A DNA stretch of 64,000 bases from contig NZ_QYRP01000002.1 in the NCBI RefSeq assembly GCF_003600895.1, positions 2,232,001-2,296,000 on the forward strand, given 5' to 3'. Positions 1 to 8,245 of this stretch are shown here, one piece after another. This stretch comes from Nocardioides cavernaquae. Its GTDB lineage: Bacteria > Actinomycetota > Actinomycetes > Propionibacteriales > Nocardioidaceae. Under the pieces are notes generated by a model that searched no databases, was not told the origin of the DNA, and worked only from the letters and a program-made list of their open reading frames with translations. The position numbers and the translations under genes are program-made. The first letter of the stretch is position 1; each line of letters opens with the position of its first letter.

Positions 1-1
1 G

Positions 2-46
2 GTCTGCGAGGAGGACATGGTGGCCAGCATTCAGGGCGGAGCGTGA
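2..46 (+). CDS. Possible C-terminal end of an upstream gene (partial)
   Basis: An open frame enters from the left edge and stops with TGA at 44-46, reading VCEEDMVASIQGGA. It ends about 30 bases before parA on the same strand. Only 14 residues are visible, so neither coding status nor function can be judged. Confidence 0.3.
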   Translation, partial: VCEEDMVASIQGGA

Positions 47-78
47 TCCGGGCAACTCGTCAGGCATGATGGGACGTG

Positions 79-855
79 ATGACCACCACGCTCGCCATCG
101 CCAACCAGAAGGGTGGCGTCGCCAAGACGACCACCGTCGCCTCGCTCGGTGCTGCGCTTGCAGAGGCCGGGCACAAGGTCCTGCTCGTCGACCTCGACCC
201 CCAGGCCTGCCTGACGTTCTCGCTGGGCATCGACCCGGAGGACCTCGAGCTCTCGGTCCACCACGTGCTCACCAAGGGTCTGGACGCCCGCGAGGTGATC
301 ATCCAGACCGAGGAGGGTGTCGACCTGCTGCCCGCGACCATCGAGCTCGCCCGCGCGGAGGCAGACCTGCTGACCCGCACCGGCCGCGAGCAGGTCCTCA
401 AGGGCACGCTGGAGGACCTTGCCGAGGCAGGAGCCGACTACGACTGGGTCCTGCTCGACTGCCCGCCGTCGCTCGGCGTGCTGACGGTCGCGGCGCTGAC
501 CGCTGCACGCGGCGTACTCATCCCGTTGCAGTGCGAGACGCTCTCGCACCGCGGTGTGGGCCAGCTGCTCGACACGGTCCACGACGTGCGCCGGTTCACG
601 AACCGTCGCCTCGAGGTCTGGGGCGTGCTCCCGACGCTGTACGACGGCCGCACCAACCACTCGCGCCGGGTGCTGGACACGATCTCCGAGACCTACGAGC
701 TCGCGGTCTTCGAGCCGCCGATCCCGAAGACGATCAAGTTCGCCGAGGCACCCGCGAGCGGACGGTCGATCCTGTCGACGAACCGCACCAGCAAGGGCGC
801 GGTGGCCTATCGCGAGGTGGCCGAGAAGCTGGTCGCCCGCGCTGCGCAGAAGTGA
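79..855 (+). CDS. ParA/Soj-family P-loop ATPase (orphan)
   Basis: A 258-residue cytoplasmic ATPase of the ParA/MinD family, whose members use ATP-dependent dimerisation to position DNA or protein cargo. The deviant Walker A motif KGGVAKTT lies at residues 11-18, followed by the LLVDLDPQA switch region and LLDCPPS as Walker B. The ATG at 79 is preferred over the adjacent GTG at 76 because GGGA sits at a workable distance. No parB gene or obvious parS cluster lies beside it, so it is not the main chromosome partition locus. It corresponds by position to M. tuberculosis Rv3213c. It is convergent with the DEAD-box helicase across a shared terminator. The cargo is unknown. Confidence 0.9.
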   Translation: MTTTLAIANQKGGVAKTTTVASLGAALAEAGHKVLLVDLDPQACLTFSLGIDPEDLELSVHHVLTKGLDAREVIIQTEEGVDLLPATIELARAEADLLTRTGREQVLKGTLEDLAEAGADYDWVLLDCPPSLGVLTVAALTAARGVLIPLQCETLSHRGVGQLLDTVHDVRRFTNRRLEVWGVLPTLYDGRTNHSRRVLDTISETYELAVFEPPIPKTIKFAEAPASGRSILSTNRTSKGAVAYREVAEKLVARAAQK

Positions 856-904
856 GCACCGCGACCGCGCCGCGGTCGCCGTGAGCTGACCGGGAAATGA
901 CGAA

Positions 905-944
905 TCCCGGTGCCGCTCCCCGCAGTGGGGGAGCAGCACCGGGA
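905..944. terminator. Bidirectional intrinsic terminator between parA and the DEAD-box gene
   Basis: A long hairpin (TCCCGGTGC... / ...GCACCGGGA with a CTCCCC/GGGGGAG core) fills the 100-base gap between two convergent genes. It has no strong T tract on either side. Confidence 0.7.
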
Positions 945-955
945 CCCGGTGCAGG

Positions 956-2518
956 TCAGGCGGTGGCAGGAGCCTCGCTGGGCGTCGTGCCGCCCTGGCC
1001 GCCACCGGAGCGACGACGACGGTTGCGGTTGCGGTTGCGGCTCGGAGTGCCCTCGCCGCCCTCGGCGGAGTCGGTCGACGTGGTCGGCTTGTCCTCGGCC
1101 TTGGTTGCGGGCGCATCGCCGGCCACGGTCTGGCCGCTGCGGGTCCGGCTGCGGTTGCGGTTGTTGCTCGAGGTGCGCTCACGGGAGGCCCCGTCACGCG
1201 AGCCGCCGTCACGCCCACCGCGCTCGCCGCCACGGTCCTCGCGCGGCTTGCGCTCGACCGGGGCAGCATCCTTGATCCGGCCCTTGGTGCCGGCCGGGAT
1301 GCCCTGGTCGTGGAACAGGTGCTCCGAGGTGGAGTAGGTCTCCGTCGGCTCGTCGAACGGAAGGTCGAGGGCCTTGTTGATCAGCTTCCACTTGGTCAGG
1401 TCGGCCCAGTCGACGAAGGTGATCGCGGTGCCCGTCGCGCCCGCGCGGCCCGTGCGGCCGATGCGGTGGACGTAGGTCTTCTCGTCGTCCGGCGACATGT
1501 AGTTGATGACGTGGGAGACGCCCTGGACGTCGATGCCGCGGGCGGCGACGTCGGTGGCGACCAGGACCCGGATCTTGTCCTCGCGGAACTTGGTCATGGC
1601 CTTCTCGCGCGCGACCTGCGCCATGTCGCCGTGCAGCGGCGAGGCGGAGAAGCCGCGGTCGACCAGGTCATCGGCGACCCGCTGCGCCTGGCGCTTGGTG
1701 CGGGTGAAGATGACGACCTTGTCGACGTCGTCGGCCTGCAGGACGCGGCCGATGATCTCCGGCTTGTCGAGGTCGTGCACCTGGTAGATGAACTGCGCCG
1801 TGGCGGGGACCATCTGGTCGTCACCGGCGGACTCGGCGCGGATGTTCATCGGGTGGCGCATGTGCATGCGGGCCAGCGTGATGATCGCGGCCGGCATGGT
1901 CGCGGAGAAGAGCATCGTCTGGCGGGTCTCCGGCGTCTGACGGAGCAGGCGCTCCACGTCGGGGAGGAAGCCCAGGTCGAGCATCTCGTCGGCCTCGTCG
2001 AGGACGAGCGACTTCACGTGCGAGATGTCGAGCGCGCGCTTGTTCATCAGGTCGATGAGGCGGCCCGGGGTGCCGACGACGACGTCGACGCCCGACGCGA
2101 GCGCGTCGAGCTGCCCGTCGTAGCCCACGCCGCCGTAGACGGTGAGGACCCGGACGCCGCGGTCGGCGCCAGCCAGCTCGAGGTCGCTGGAGACCTGGAG
2201 CGCGAGCTCACGGGTCGGGGCGACGACGAGGGCCTGGGGCTTGCCCTGGGCCATCTCGGCGTAGTCCGGGTCATGCTGGACGACCGTGCGCTGGAGGATC
2301 GGGATGCCGAACGCCAGCGTCTTGCCGGTGCCCGTGCGGGCCTGGCCGATCAGGTCCGTGCCCAGGAGGGCGATGGAGAGGGTCATCTCCTGGATCGGGA
2401 AGGCTTCGGTGATGTTGCGGCGCTCGAGCGCCGTGCAGATCTCGGGCAGGACGCCGAGCTCTCTGAAGGTGGTCACGATGTGGAGTTCTTCCGTCGAGGG
2501 GCTGTCTGCAGCCGACAC
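956..2518 (-). CDS. DEAD-box ATP-dependent RNA helicase (RhlE-like)
   Basis: An approximately 520-residue ATP-dependent RNA helicase. The motifs appear in order: Q motif (AFPIQ), Walker A (ARTGTGKT), PTREL, TPGRL, DEAD in DEADEMLDLGF, SAT, and the C-terminal HRIGRTGRAG. The last ~100 residues form a basic, Arg/Asn/Gly-rich low-complexity tail typical of RNA-binding extensions on actinobacterial RhlE proteins. The open frame extends to 2869, but homology begins near TTFRELGVLPE. The GTG at 2518 (MSAADSPS) is therefore chosen; a GTG nearer TTFREL is possible. The gene occupies the position of M. tuberculosis rhlE (Rv3211). Likely roles are RNA remodelling or ribosome assembly. Confidence 0.92.
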   Translation of the reverse strand: MSAADSPSTEELHIVTTFRELGVLPEICTALERRNITEAFPIQEMTLSIALLGTDLIGQARTGTGKTLAFGIPILQRTVVQHDPDYAEMAQGKPQALVVAPTRELALQVSSDLELAGADRGVRVLTVYGGVGYDGQLDALASGVDVVVGTPGRLIDLMNKRALDISHVKSLVLDEADEMLDLGFLPDVERLLRQTPETRQTMLFSATMPAAIITLARMHMRHPMNIRAESAGDDQMVPATAQFIYQVHDLDKPEIIGRVLQADDVDKVVIFTRTKRQAQRVADDLVDRGFSASPLHGDMAQVAREKAMTKFREDKIRVLVATDVAARGIDVQGVSHVINYMSPDDEKTYVHRIGRTGRAGATGTAITFVDWADLTKWKLINKALDLPFDEPTETYSTSEHLFHDQGIPAGTKGRIKDAAPVERKPREDRGGERGGRDGGSRDGASRERTSSNNRNRSRTRSGQTVAGDAPATKAEDKPTTSTDSAEGGEGTPSRNRNRNRRRRSGGGQGGTTPSEAPATA

Positions 2519-2582
2519 CAGGACGGGTCCGCCGCGCACATACAGGGGGTGTTGCAAGGCCGATCCTACCGGTACGCCGAGA

Positions 2583-2611
2583 AGCCCCCCGCATTGTCGG
2601 TGCGAGGGGCT
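2583..2611 (-). terminator. Hairpin downstream of the GlsB-like gene
   Basis: An AGCCCC/GGGGCT stem with a long loop, placed 50-80 bases after the stop codon of the leftward GlsB-like gene. It is short and has no clear T tract, so the call is tentative. Confidence 0.4.
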
Positions 2612-2663
2612 CCTGCGGACGGTCGGCCCGTGTGATGGTGCGTGTGATGGTGCGGGTGGTGCG

Positions 2664-2945
2664 TCAGGCCTTCTTGCTGCGACCCGTGATGCCGGCGGCG
2701 ATGACGACGAGGACCGCAGCGACGACGATCTGCGTGAGGTGCCGGAAGAAGTCGAAGCCCTCGGCGTCGGCCTGGCCACCGAAGACCTCGGTCCACAGGT
2801 AGGTGCCGGCGACGATGCCGCCGATGCCGCACAGGATGGTGAGCCACAGCGGGATCTGGTCACGGCCACCCGGGGCGACGACCTTGCCGAGGATGCCGAT
2901 GATCGTGCCGCCGATGAGGGCTACAAGGATGTCCGAGATCCCCAT
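2664..2945 (-). CDS. GlsB/YeaQ/YmgE-family small membrane protein
   Basis: A 93-residue integral membrane protein of the transglycosylase-associated (GlsB/YeaQ) family. It has three hydrophobic segments: residues ~6-25, with glycine-rich GGTIIGILGK; ~33-52, LTILCGIGGIVAGTYL; and ~70-88. A basic RSKK tail follows. Family members are often stress-induced and their biochemistry is unknown. It is an independent gene with its own upstream gap. The family assignment is firm and the function is not. Confidence 0.9.
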   Translation of the reverse strand: MGISDILVALIGGTIIGILGKVVAPGGRDQIPLWLTILCGIGGIVAGTYLWTEVFGGQADAEGFDFFRHLTQIVVAAVLVVIAAGITGRSKKA

Positions 2946-3028
2946 GAGTACACCTTTCGCAGGCGGACCGGCCGCTGTCGGCCGGACCTCATGCCCGCCA
3001 CCTTGCCAACTATCGGGTCCAATGGCAA

Positions 3029-3062
3029 CGACCGCTCTCCGGCGTGGCCGGAAGAGCGGTCG
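3029..3062 (-). terminator. Terminator hairpin after the DUF3107 gene
   Basis: A perfect CGACCGCTCT / AGAGCGGTCG stem with an inner CCGG/CCGG pair, about 20 bases past the DUF3107 stop. It is the last structure before the divergent GlsB upstream region. Confidence 0.65.
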
Positions 3063-3080
3063 TCAGCCGATCAGGTTGGT

Positions 3081-3302
3081 TCAGGAGCGGAAGCCGACGT
3101 GGCCGGCGACCCCGCCGCCGAAGTCGACGTACGCCAAGGAGGCGCCGGGGACGGCGATGTGGCGCCCCTTGCCGTCGGTGATCGTGAGCACGCCGCCGTC
3201 GGCCATGGCGCCCGCGACCAGCTTCTCGATCGCCTCGACCGTCTCGTTGGTCTCGATGACCAACTCGCGGACGACGTTCTGGATACCGATCTTGACCTCC
3301 AT
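3081..3302 (-). CDS. DUF3107 family protein
   Basis: A 73-residue protein of the actinobacterial DUF3107 family (M. tuberculosis TB9.4, Rv3208A), starting MEVKIGIQNV. The open frame begins five codons earlier at 3317. An AAGGAGG site inside that extension lies five bases before the ATG at 3302 and decides the start. The protein is a small soluble alpha/beta domain with no catalytic residues apparent. It lies just downstream of the FasR-like TetR gene on the same strand, as in mycobacteria, so the two are probably co-transcribed. Its function is unknown. Confidence 0.88.
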   Translation of the reverse strand: MEVKIGIQNVVRELVIETNETVEAIEKLVAGAMADGGVLTITDGKGRHIAVPGASLAYVDFGGGVAGHVGFRS

Positions 3303-3368
3303 GAGGTCCTCCTTCATAGCGTGGGGTGAGCGTTGTGGCCGAGGGTGATGACGGGATGCGGCGAGAGG

Positions 3369-4004
3369 TCAGTCGTGGCGGGGGTAGCCACCGATGCCGC
3401 GCCAGGCCAGGCCCGCGATCAGGGCGGCGGCCTTCTCGCGCGGGGTCGTCGACTCGTCGGCCAGCCAGTAGCGGGCACTGACCTGCGCCATGCCGACCAG
3501 GGCGACGGCGAGCAGGTGGGACGCCTCGGCCGGAAGGCCGGTGTCCTCGGCGATCACCTGGGTGATCAGCTCGGCGCACTCGGTGGTGACCCGCTCGACC
3601 TGCTCGCGCACGCTGGGCTCGTTGGTCAGGTCGGACTCGAAGACCAGGCGGAAGGCACCGGTCTCGGAGGCGACGTAGTCGAAGAAGACGTCCATCGTGG
3701 CGGCGACGCGCTGCTTGTTGTCCTGGGTGGAGAGCAGCGCCTGGCGGCAGTTGTGGATGATCGTGTCGCAGGAGACCTCGAGCAGGGCGAGGTAGAGGTC
3801 CAGCTTGCCGGGGAAGTGCTGGTAGAGCACCGGCTTGGACACACCCGCGCGCACGGCGATGTCATCCATGGCGGCAGCGTGGTAGCCCTGGGCAGCGAAG
3901 ACCTCGAGGGCGGACTCGAGGAGCTGGGCCCGGCGCGCCTTGCGCGGCAGGCGACCACCACGGGGGCGGGCGGCGTCTAGATCGGGCCGCTGCTCGATGG
4001 TCAT
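3369..4004 (-). CDS. TetR-family regulator, FasR-like
   Basis: A 211-residue TetR/AcrR regulator. After a 20-residue basic N-terminus comes the DNA-binding domain: ARRAQLLESALEVFAAQGY, then the HTH MDDIAVRAGVSKPVLYQHF at about residues 45-63. The C-terminal half is the ligand-binding and dimerisation domain. Synteny with a DUF3107 gene and a RhlE helicase matches M. tuberculosis Rv3208 (FasR), an acyl-CoA-responsive activator of fatty-acid synthase genes. That role is inferred from context and is not read from binding-pocket residues. The start at 4004 faces a 100-base upstream gap that should hold its promoter. Confidence 0.88.
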   Translation of the reverse strand: MTIEQRPDLDAARPRGGRLPRKARRAQLLESALEVFAAQGYHAAAMDDIAVRAGVSKPVLYQHFPGKLDLYLALLEVSCDTIIHNCRQALLSTQDNKQRVAATMDVFFDYVASETGAFRLVFESDLTNEPSVREQVERVTTECAELITQVIAEDTGLPAEASHLLAVALVGMAQVSARYWLADESTTPREKAAALIAGLAWRGIGGYPRHD

Positions 4005-4051
4005 GATGTTCCTCTCGGTCCTGCGTGCTGAAGCAGCCTACAAGCAGCGAA

Positions 4052-4079
4052 GGAGGGACCCCGTGACCGGAGCCCCTCC
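4052..4079 (-). terminator. Possible terminator after the M6 peptidase gene
   Basis: A GGAGGG/CCCTCC stem with a 16-base loop, 28-55 bases beyond the leftward peptidase stop. No T tract is evident. Confidence 0.35.
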
Positions 4080-4106
4080 CACGCCGCCAATGTTCAGCGG
4101 CAGTGC

Positions 4107-6413
4107 TCAGCTGGCGGGATTCGCCACGGCCACAGACAGGACCCCGCCGGTCTCGCCGGTGACGGTCGCGGTGACACCGTGACCGGCGACCTTGACCGAG
4201 TTCTGCGGGTTCACCGACGACCAGTACGCCAGCGGGTCGCTGTCGTCGAAGGTCGGCTTGGCCGCCAGGTCGGTCGCACATGCGGCGTACGTCGAGTAGC
4301 CAGCGGCCGAGGTGTCGGCGACCTGCTTGTGCAGGCAGACCGGGTCGACCGGCTGGAGCCCGAAGGTCGCGTCGAACGGCTGGCGCCGGTTGGACGGACG
4401 CGTGCCGTCGGGGTAGGTCAGCGAGAGCGGCCGGGCGTCGACCACCATCGCACTGCCCGCGCCCGGGTGGGCACTGACGTTGTTGTCGGCGTAGGAGCCG
4501 TCGACGTACCAGACCAGCATGCCGTCCTGGAAACTGAAGTGCTCCACCCAGTCGGGCCGGGTGACGGCCTCGCTGAACTGGTACGGCCCGGTCTCCAGGG
4601 TCGCGTCGTAGCCGACGTACTGGCGGTTCTCGATCAGGTAGTAGCGCGGCGACGTGTTGCTCTCCGAGCCCGTGCTGATCGTGAAGCCCTGGGGTGTCCA
4701 GCCGTTGTTGCCTGCCTCGGCACCATCAGCGAACGAGTACGCCGTGCCGGCACCGACGACGATGCTGTCGACGAACGCGCCGGCCTCGTTGACGCCACCG
4801 TCGGTCTGGTAGCGGAACCGGAACAGCGACGGCTGGCCACCGGCGTTGTAGGACCAGCGCTTCGTGACCCAGCCGCGCGAGGCCCCGTCGATCGGGGTGC
4901 CGGTGCGGTTCCAGGTGGCGCCACCGTCGGTGGACCACTCGGCGTACAGGTAGTCGTAGCCGGCCTCGATCTGGTGCCAGACGTCCGCCTTCACCGTGAC
5001 CCGGCCCGCAGCCGGCACCTCGCGGGTCAGCTTGTTGTTGAGCTGGTCGCCACGGCCGGTCCACCAGGCGTGCGTGCCCTCCGGCGGCGTCGTGTACGAC
5101 GTCGTCGTGACCGCGTCCGGGAGGTTCACCTTGACCGCCTGCTCCTGCCCGTCGACGGTGTTCTGCGAGGGGGAGAGCTGGTAGCTGCCGGACTGCCCGG
5201 GGGAGACCTCGGCGTAGTCGAGCCAGCCCAGGTAGAGCTTCTCCTCGGGCCCCATCAGGCCGGGCACGGAGCCGATGTCCTCGGTGCCGTGGTTGAGCCA
5301 GGATCCGGACGACATGAGCGTCCAGAAGGCGGTGCCGTTCTCGCCGCCGGCGGTGTCGTAGTAGTCGGGCAGGCCGAGGTCGTGGCCGAACTCGTGGGCG
5401 AAGACGCCGAGGCCGCCGTTCTCCGGCTCGACGGTGTAGTCGCCGATGAAGTACTTCGAGTCACCCACGCGGGTGCCGCCGAGCAGGTTGGCAACAGGTT
5501 CGGGGCCGCCGACCGTCGGACCGGTCTGGCCGTAGAGGTTGCCGTCGACGTACCACCGGTGGGACCAGATCGCGTCCTCGCCGAGACTGCCGCCACCGGC
5601 CTCCTCGCCCTCCCCGGCGTGGACCGCCTGGAAGTGGTCGATGTAGCCGTCGGCCTCGTTGAAGTCGCCGTCGCTGTCGTGGTCGTAGCGGTCCCACTCG
5701 TCGAACTGCGCCAGGTAGGCGTCGATCTCGGCCGGTGTCTTGCCGGCCGCGACCTGCCCGGCGTACCAGCTGTTGACGGAGTCGGTGATGAAGTCCCACG
5801 AGCCGCCCTCGTCCTCACGTGGGTTGGCGCCGTAGTACTGCCCGTTGTAGGGGACCGTGGTCCAGTCCTCGACGGTGTTGATCGCGGTGTACTTCCCGCC
5901 GGAGAGCTTGGCGTAGTAGTCGGCGAAGGACTCGCCGGAGCCGTTGAACATCTCGTCGTAGTGCGCCTGGGAGAAGTCCTGCGTCCAGATGGTCGAGTTG
6001 TCCCTGGCGCGGTCCGGCTGCGCGATCTGGTTGTGCAGCGGGCCCGGCGTGCGGCCGTACTTGCCGGCGGTCTGGGTGCCGAACTGGCTGAGCACCGTCC
6101 AGACCTTCTCCTGCTTGTCGGTCGGGAACTCGACGAACGAGTCAGCATCGAGCTGGACCGTGGAGCCGCCCTCCGGCTGCGCCTTGGCACGCCGCGAGCC
6201 GTTGTCGAGCATCGTGAGGGCCTTCTGCTTCAGCCTCTCCTGCCGGGCCGTGAGGGGCCCCGGACGGTTGTCCTCCCGGTGTGCCTGGTGCCGCTCTGCC
6301 TGGGCCGCTGTCGTGTCCTGTGCCGCTGCGGACTGGACCGGGCTGAGCGCCAGTGCAAGTCCGATCGACAGTCCTGCCGTGCCGGCTCCGAGGCCGGTTA
6401 CGAGCTTCTTCAC
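4107..6413 (-). CDS. Secreted immune inhibitor A-like M6 metalloprotease
   Basis: A 768-residue secreted zinc metalloprotease of peptidase family M6 (InhA-like). The GTG at 6413 begins a Sec signal peptide: KK, then a hydrophobic stretch TAGLSIGLALALS ending in QSAAAQ, with predicted cleavage after AAA. An AGGAAGG site lies 13 bases upstream. Homology therefore places the start 43 codons inside the longer open frame. The catalytic zinc motif HEFGHDLGLPD sits mid-protein. A DHDSDGDFNEADG-type acidic loop just before it may bind calcium. The C-terminal third is beta-rich, as in other M6 proteins. Substrates are unknown, and extracellular protein breakdown is the likely role. M. tuberculosis has a different metalloproteinase gene (Rv3207c) at this position. 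Confidence 0.92.
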   Translation of the reverse strand: MKKLVTGLGAGTAGLSIGLALALSPVQSAAAQDTTAAQAERHQAHREDNRPGPLTARQERLKQKALTMLDNGSRRAKAQPEGGSTVQLDADSFVEFPTDKQEKVWTVLSQFGTQTAGKYGRTPGPLHNQIAQPDRARDNSTIWTQDFSQAHYDEMFNGSGESFADYYAKLSGGKYTAINTVEDWTTVPYNGQYYGANPREDEGGSWDFITDSVNSWYAGQVAAGKTPAEIDAYLAQFDEWDRYDHDSDGDFNEADGYIDHFQAVHAGEGEEAGGGSLGEDAIWSHRWYVDGNLYGQTGPTVGGPEPVANLLGGTRVGDSKYFIGDYTVEPENGGLGVFAHEFGHDLGLPDYYDTAGGENGTAFWTLMSSGSWLNHGTEDIGSVPGLMGPEEKLYLGWLDYAEVSPGQSGSYQLSPSQNTVDGQEQAVKVNLPDAVTTTSYTTPPEGTHAWWTGRGDQLNNKLTREVPAAGRVTVKADVWHQIEAGYDYLYAEWSTDGGATWNRTGTPIDGASRGWVTKRWSYNAGGQPSLFRFRYQTDGGVNEAGAFVDSIVVGAGTAYSFADGAEAGNNGWTPQGFTISTGSESNTSPRYYLIENRQYVGYDATLETGPYQFSEAVTRPDWVEHFSFQDGMLVWYVDGSYADNNVSAHPGAGSAMVVDARPLSLTYPDGTRPSNRRQPFDATFGLQPVDPVCLHKQVADTSAAGYSTYAACATDLAAKPTFDDSDPLAYWSSVNPQNSVKVAGHGVTATVTGETGGVLSVAVANPAS

Positions 6414-6600
6414 TTGACGAGGTGCCTTCCTGTCCCGAGACCAATTCCCCCACGTGACTCTCGTCCGCGACCCACGCGATGTCCAGACACAGTGCGGACG
6501 TCGTTTGGTTGCGATTCGGTCACGGGGGAGAATCGGGAACACGCCTCACCATGTGTTTGTTGGGAGGCCGTAACGCACTTGTCCTGACTGAGGAGACCCT

Positions 6601-7800
6601 GTGTCCTTTCCCGCTCTCGTGGAGCCGGCAGCCGAGCTGACCGTCGACGAGGTCCGTCGCTACAGCCGGCACCTGATCATCCCGGACGTCGGCATGACCG
6701 GCCAGAAGCGCCTGAAGAACGCCAAGGTCCTGGTCATCGGTGCCGGTGGCCTCGGCTCGCCCGCGCTGCTCTACCTCGCCGCCGCGGGCGTCGGCACGCT
6801 GGGCATCGCCGAGTTCGACACCGTCGACGAGTCGAACCTGCAGCGCCAGGTCATCCACGGCGTCTCCGACATCGACAAGCCCAAGGGCCAGTCGGCCAAG
6901 GAGTCGATCGCGGAGATCAACCCCTACGTGAAGGTGATCCTGCACGAGGAGCGCCTCGACAACGACAACGTGTTCTCGGTCTTCGAGGGCTACGACCTGA
7001 TCGTCGACGGCACCGACAACTTCGCGACGCGCTACATGGTCAACGACGCGGCGTACTTCCTGAAGATCCCCTACGTCTGGGGCTCGATCTACCGCTTCGA
7101 CGGCCAGGCCTCGGTCTTCGCGCCGACGTTGTCGGACGAGGCGCCGTGCTACCGCTGCCTCTACCCCGAGCCGCCGCCGCCGGGCATGGTCCCCTCCTGC
7201 GCCGAGGGTGGCGTGCTGGGTGTGCTCTGCGCGTCCATCGGCTCGATCCAGGTCAACGAGGCCATCAAGCTGCTCACCGGCATCGGCGACCCGATCGTGG
7301 GCAAGCTGATGATCTACGACGGGCTCGAGATGGAGTACCGCAAGCTGCGGATCCGCAAGGACCCCAACTGCGCGCTCTGCGGCGAGCACGCCACCGTCAC
7401 CGGTCTGATCGACTACGACACCTTCTGTGGTGCCGTCTCCGAGGAGGCCGCTGACGCGGCTGCCGGCTCGACCATCTCGGTGACCCAGCTGGAGACGATG
7501 CTCAAGGAGCGCGAGGCCGGTGAGCGCGACTTCGTGCTGGTCGACGTCCGCGAGCCCAACGAGGCGGAGATCAACCACATCCCGGGTGCGGTGCTGATCC
7601 CGAAGGGTGAGTTCCTCAACGGCTCGGCGCTCGAGCAGCTGCCTGCCGACAAGCAGATCGTCATGCACTGCAAGACCGGTGTGCGCTCTGCGGAGACCCT
7701 CGCGATCGTGAAGGGCGCCGGCTGGTCCGACGCCGTCCACGTCGGTGGTGGCGTCGTGGCCTGGGTCAACCAGATCGACCCGTCCCAGCCGTCCTACTGA
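6601..7800 (+). CDS. moeZ: MoeZ: adenylyltransferase/sulfurtransferase (ThiF-rhodanese fusion)
   Basis: A 399-residue two-domain enzyme that adenylates the C-terminal glycine of small sulfur-carrier proteins and then forms their thiocarboxylates. The ThiF/MoeB domain has GAGGLGS at residues 47-53, NLQRQVIH, DGTDNF, and paired zinc cysteines in CYRC and CALC. The C-terminal rhodanese domain carries the active-site Cys in CKTGVRSA (about residue 357). Both active sites look intact. It starts at GTG 6601 behind a GAGGAG ribosome site. It is equivalent to M. tuberculosis moeB1/moeZ (Rv3206c), which serves molybdopterin, thio-amino-acid and siderophore routes. A moaE gene lies at 26.1 kb in this window. 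Confidence 0.95.
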   Translation: MSFPALVEPAAELTVDEVRRYSRHLIIPDVGMTGQKRLKNAKVLVIGAGGLGSPALLYLAAAGVGTLGIAEFDTVDESNLQRQVIHGVSDIDKPKGQSAKESIAEINPYVKVILHEERLDNDNVFSVFEGYDLIVDGTDNFATRYMVNDAAYFLKIPYVWGSIYRFDGQASVFAPTLSDEAPCYRCLYPEPPPPGMVPSCAEGGVLGVLCASIGSIQVNEAIKLLTGIGDPIVGKLMIYDGLEMEYRKLRIRKDPNCALCGEHATVTGLIDYDTFCGAVSEEAADAAAGSTISVTQLETMLKEREAGERDFVLVDVREPNEAEINHIPGAVLIPKGEFLNGSALEQLPADKQIVMHCKTGVRSAETLAIVKGAGWSDAVHVGGGVVAWVNQIDPSQPSY

Positions 7801-7813
7801 GCTGAAAGTTGCG

Positions 7814-7843
7814 GGCGCCCTCTCCCTCCGGGGTGGGGGCGCC
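7814..7843 (+). terminator. Intrinsic terminator after moeZ
   Basis: A GGCGCCC/GGGCGCC stem with a 16-base loop followed by GCTGCTTTT. It lies 14 bases past the stop, between moeZ and the alkyltransferase-like gene. Confidence 0.65.
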
Positions 7844-7868
7844 GCTGCTTTTCGCTAGCGTTCGGTCA

Positions 7869-8186
7869 GTGTCCAGCCCCGAGGAGTACGCCGAGGCCGT
7901 GCTCGTGCTGGTCGAATCCGTGCCGGCCGGCCGCGCGACGACGTACGGCGCGATCGCCGACGTCCTCCAGGAGCAGCTGGGAACGGGCGGCCCGCGGACC
8001 GTGGCGCGGGTGATGGCGACCGATGGCAGCGGCGTTCCGTGGTGGCGCTGCGTGCGTGCCGACGGCACCCTTCCGGGACACCTGATCGCCGAGGCCCTCC
8101 AGAGCTGGTACGCCGAGGGGACGCCGGTCCGCGGTGACCGGGTCGACCTGCCGAAGGCGTTCTGGCAGCCGTCGCCCGGAGCCTGA
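7869..8186 (+). CDS. MGMT-family alkyltransferase-like protein (no active-site Cys)
   Basis: A 105-residue protein of the O6-alkylguanine-DNA alkyltransferase-like (ATL) group. It has only the DNA-binding C-terminal domain of MGMT: RATTYGAIADVL, then the active-site segment reading VPWWRC where MGMT has PCHR. The nucleophilic cysteine is replaced by Trp, as in ATL proteins (usually PWHR). ATL proteins bind alkylated bases and hand them to nucleotide excision repair. A second Trp in place of His is unusual. The GTG at 7869 is chosen because homology starts at SSPEEYAEAVL. It sits where M. tuberculosis has Rv3204, directly before the DNA-repair genes adnA/adnB. Confidence 0.88.
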   Translation: MSSPEEYAEAVLVLVESVPAGRATTYGAIADVLQEQLGTGGPRTVARVMATDGSGVPWWRCVRADGTLPGHLIAEALQSWYAEGTPVRGDRVDLPKAFWQPSPGA

Positions 8187-8245
8187 TCGGGATTCGCCCA
8201 GGGGTCCGATCGGTCTTGTCGGAGGTGCGTGCCAAGGTGTCACCC

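Noticed and set aside
31-1269. Long minus-strand open frame of 412 codons overlapping parA
   Set aside because: It is an Arg/Ala-rich shadow of the ParA and helicase regions with no domain resemblance. GC-rich DNA gives many such antisense frames.
905-3062. Possible CRISPR or tandem repeat signals
   Set aside because: Repeats seen in the window are hairpins, operators or duplications; no array of regularly spaced repeats with variable spacers was found.
4179-6587. 802-codon plus-strand open frame across the M6 peptidase gene
   Set aside because: Low-complexity Val/Arg/Gly composition opposite a clear metalloprotease with signal peptide and HEFGH motif.
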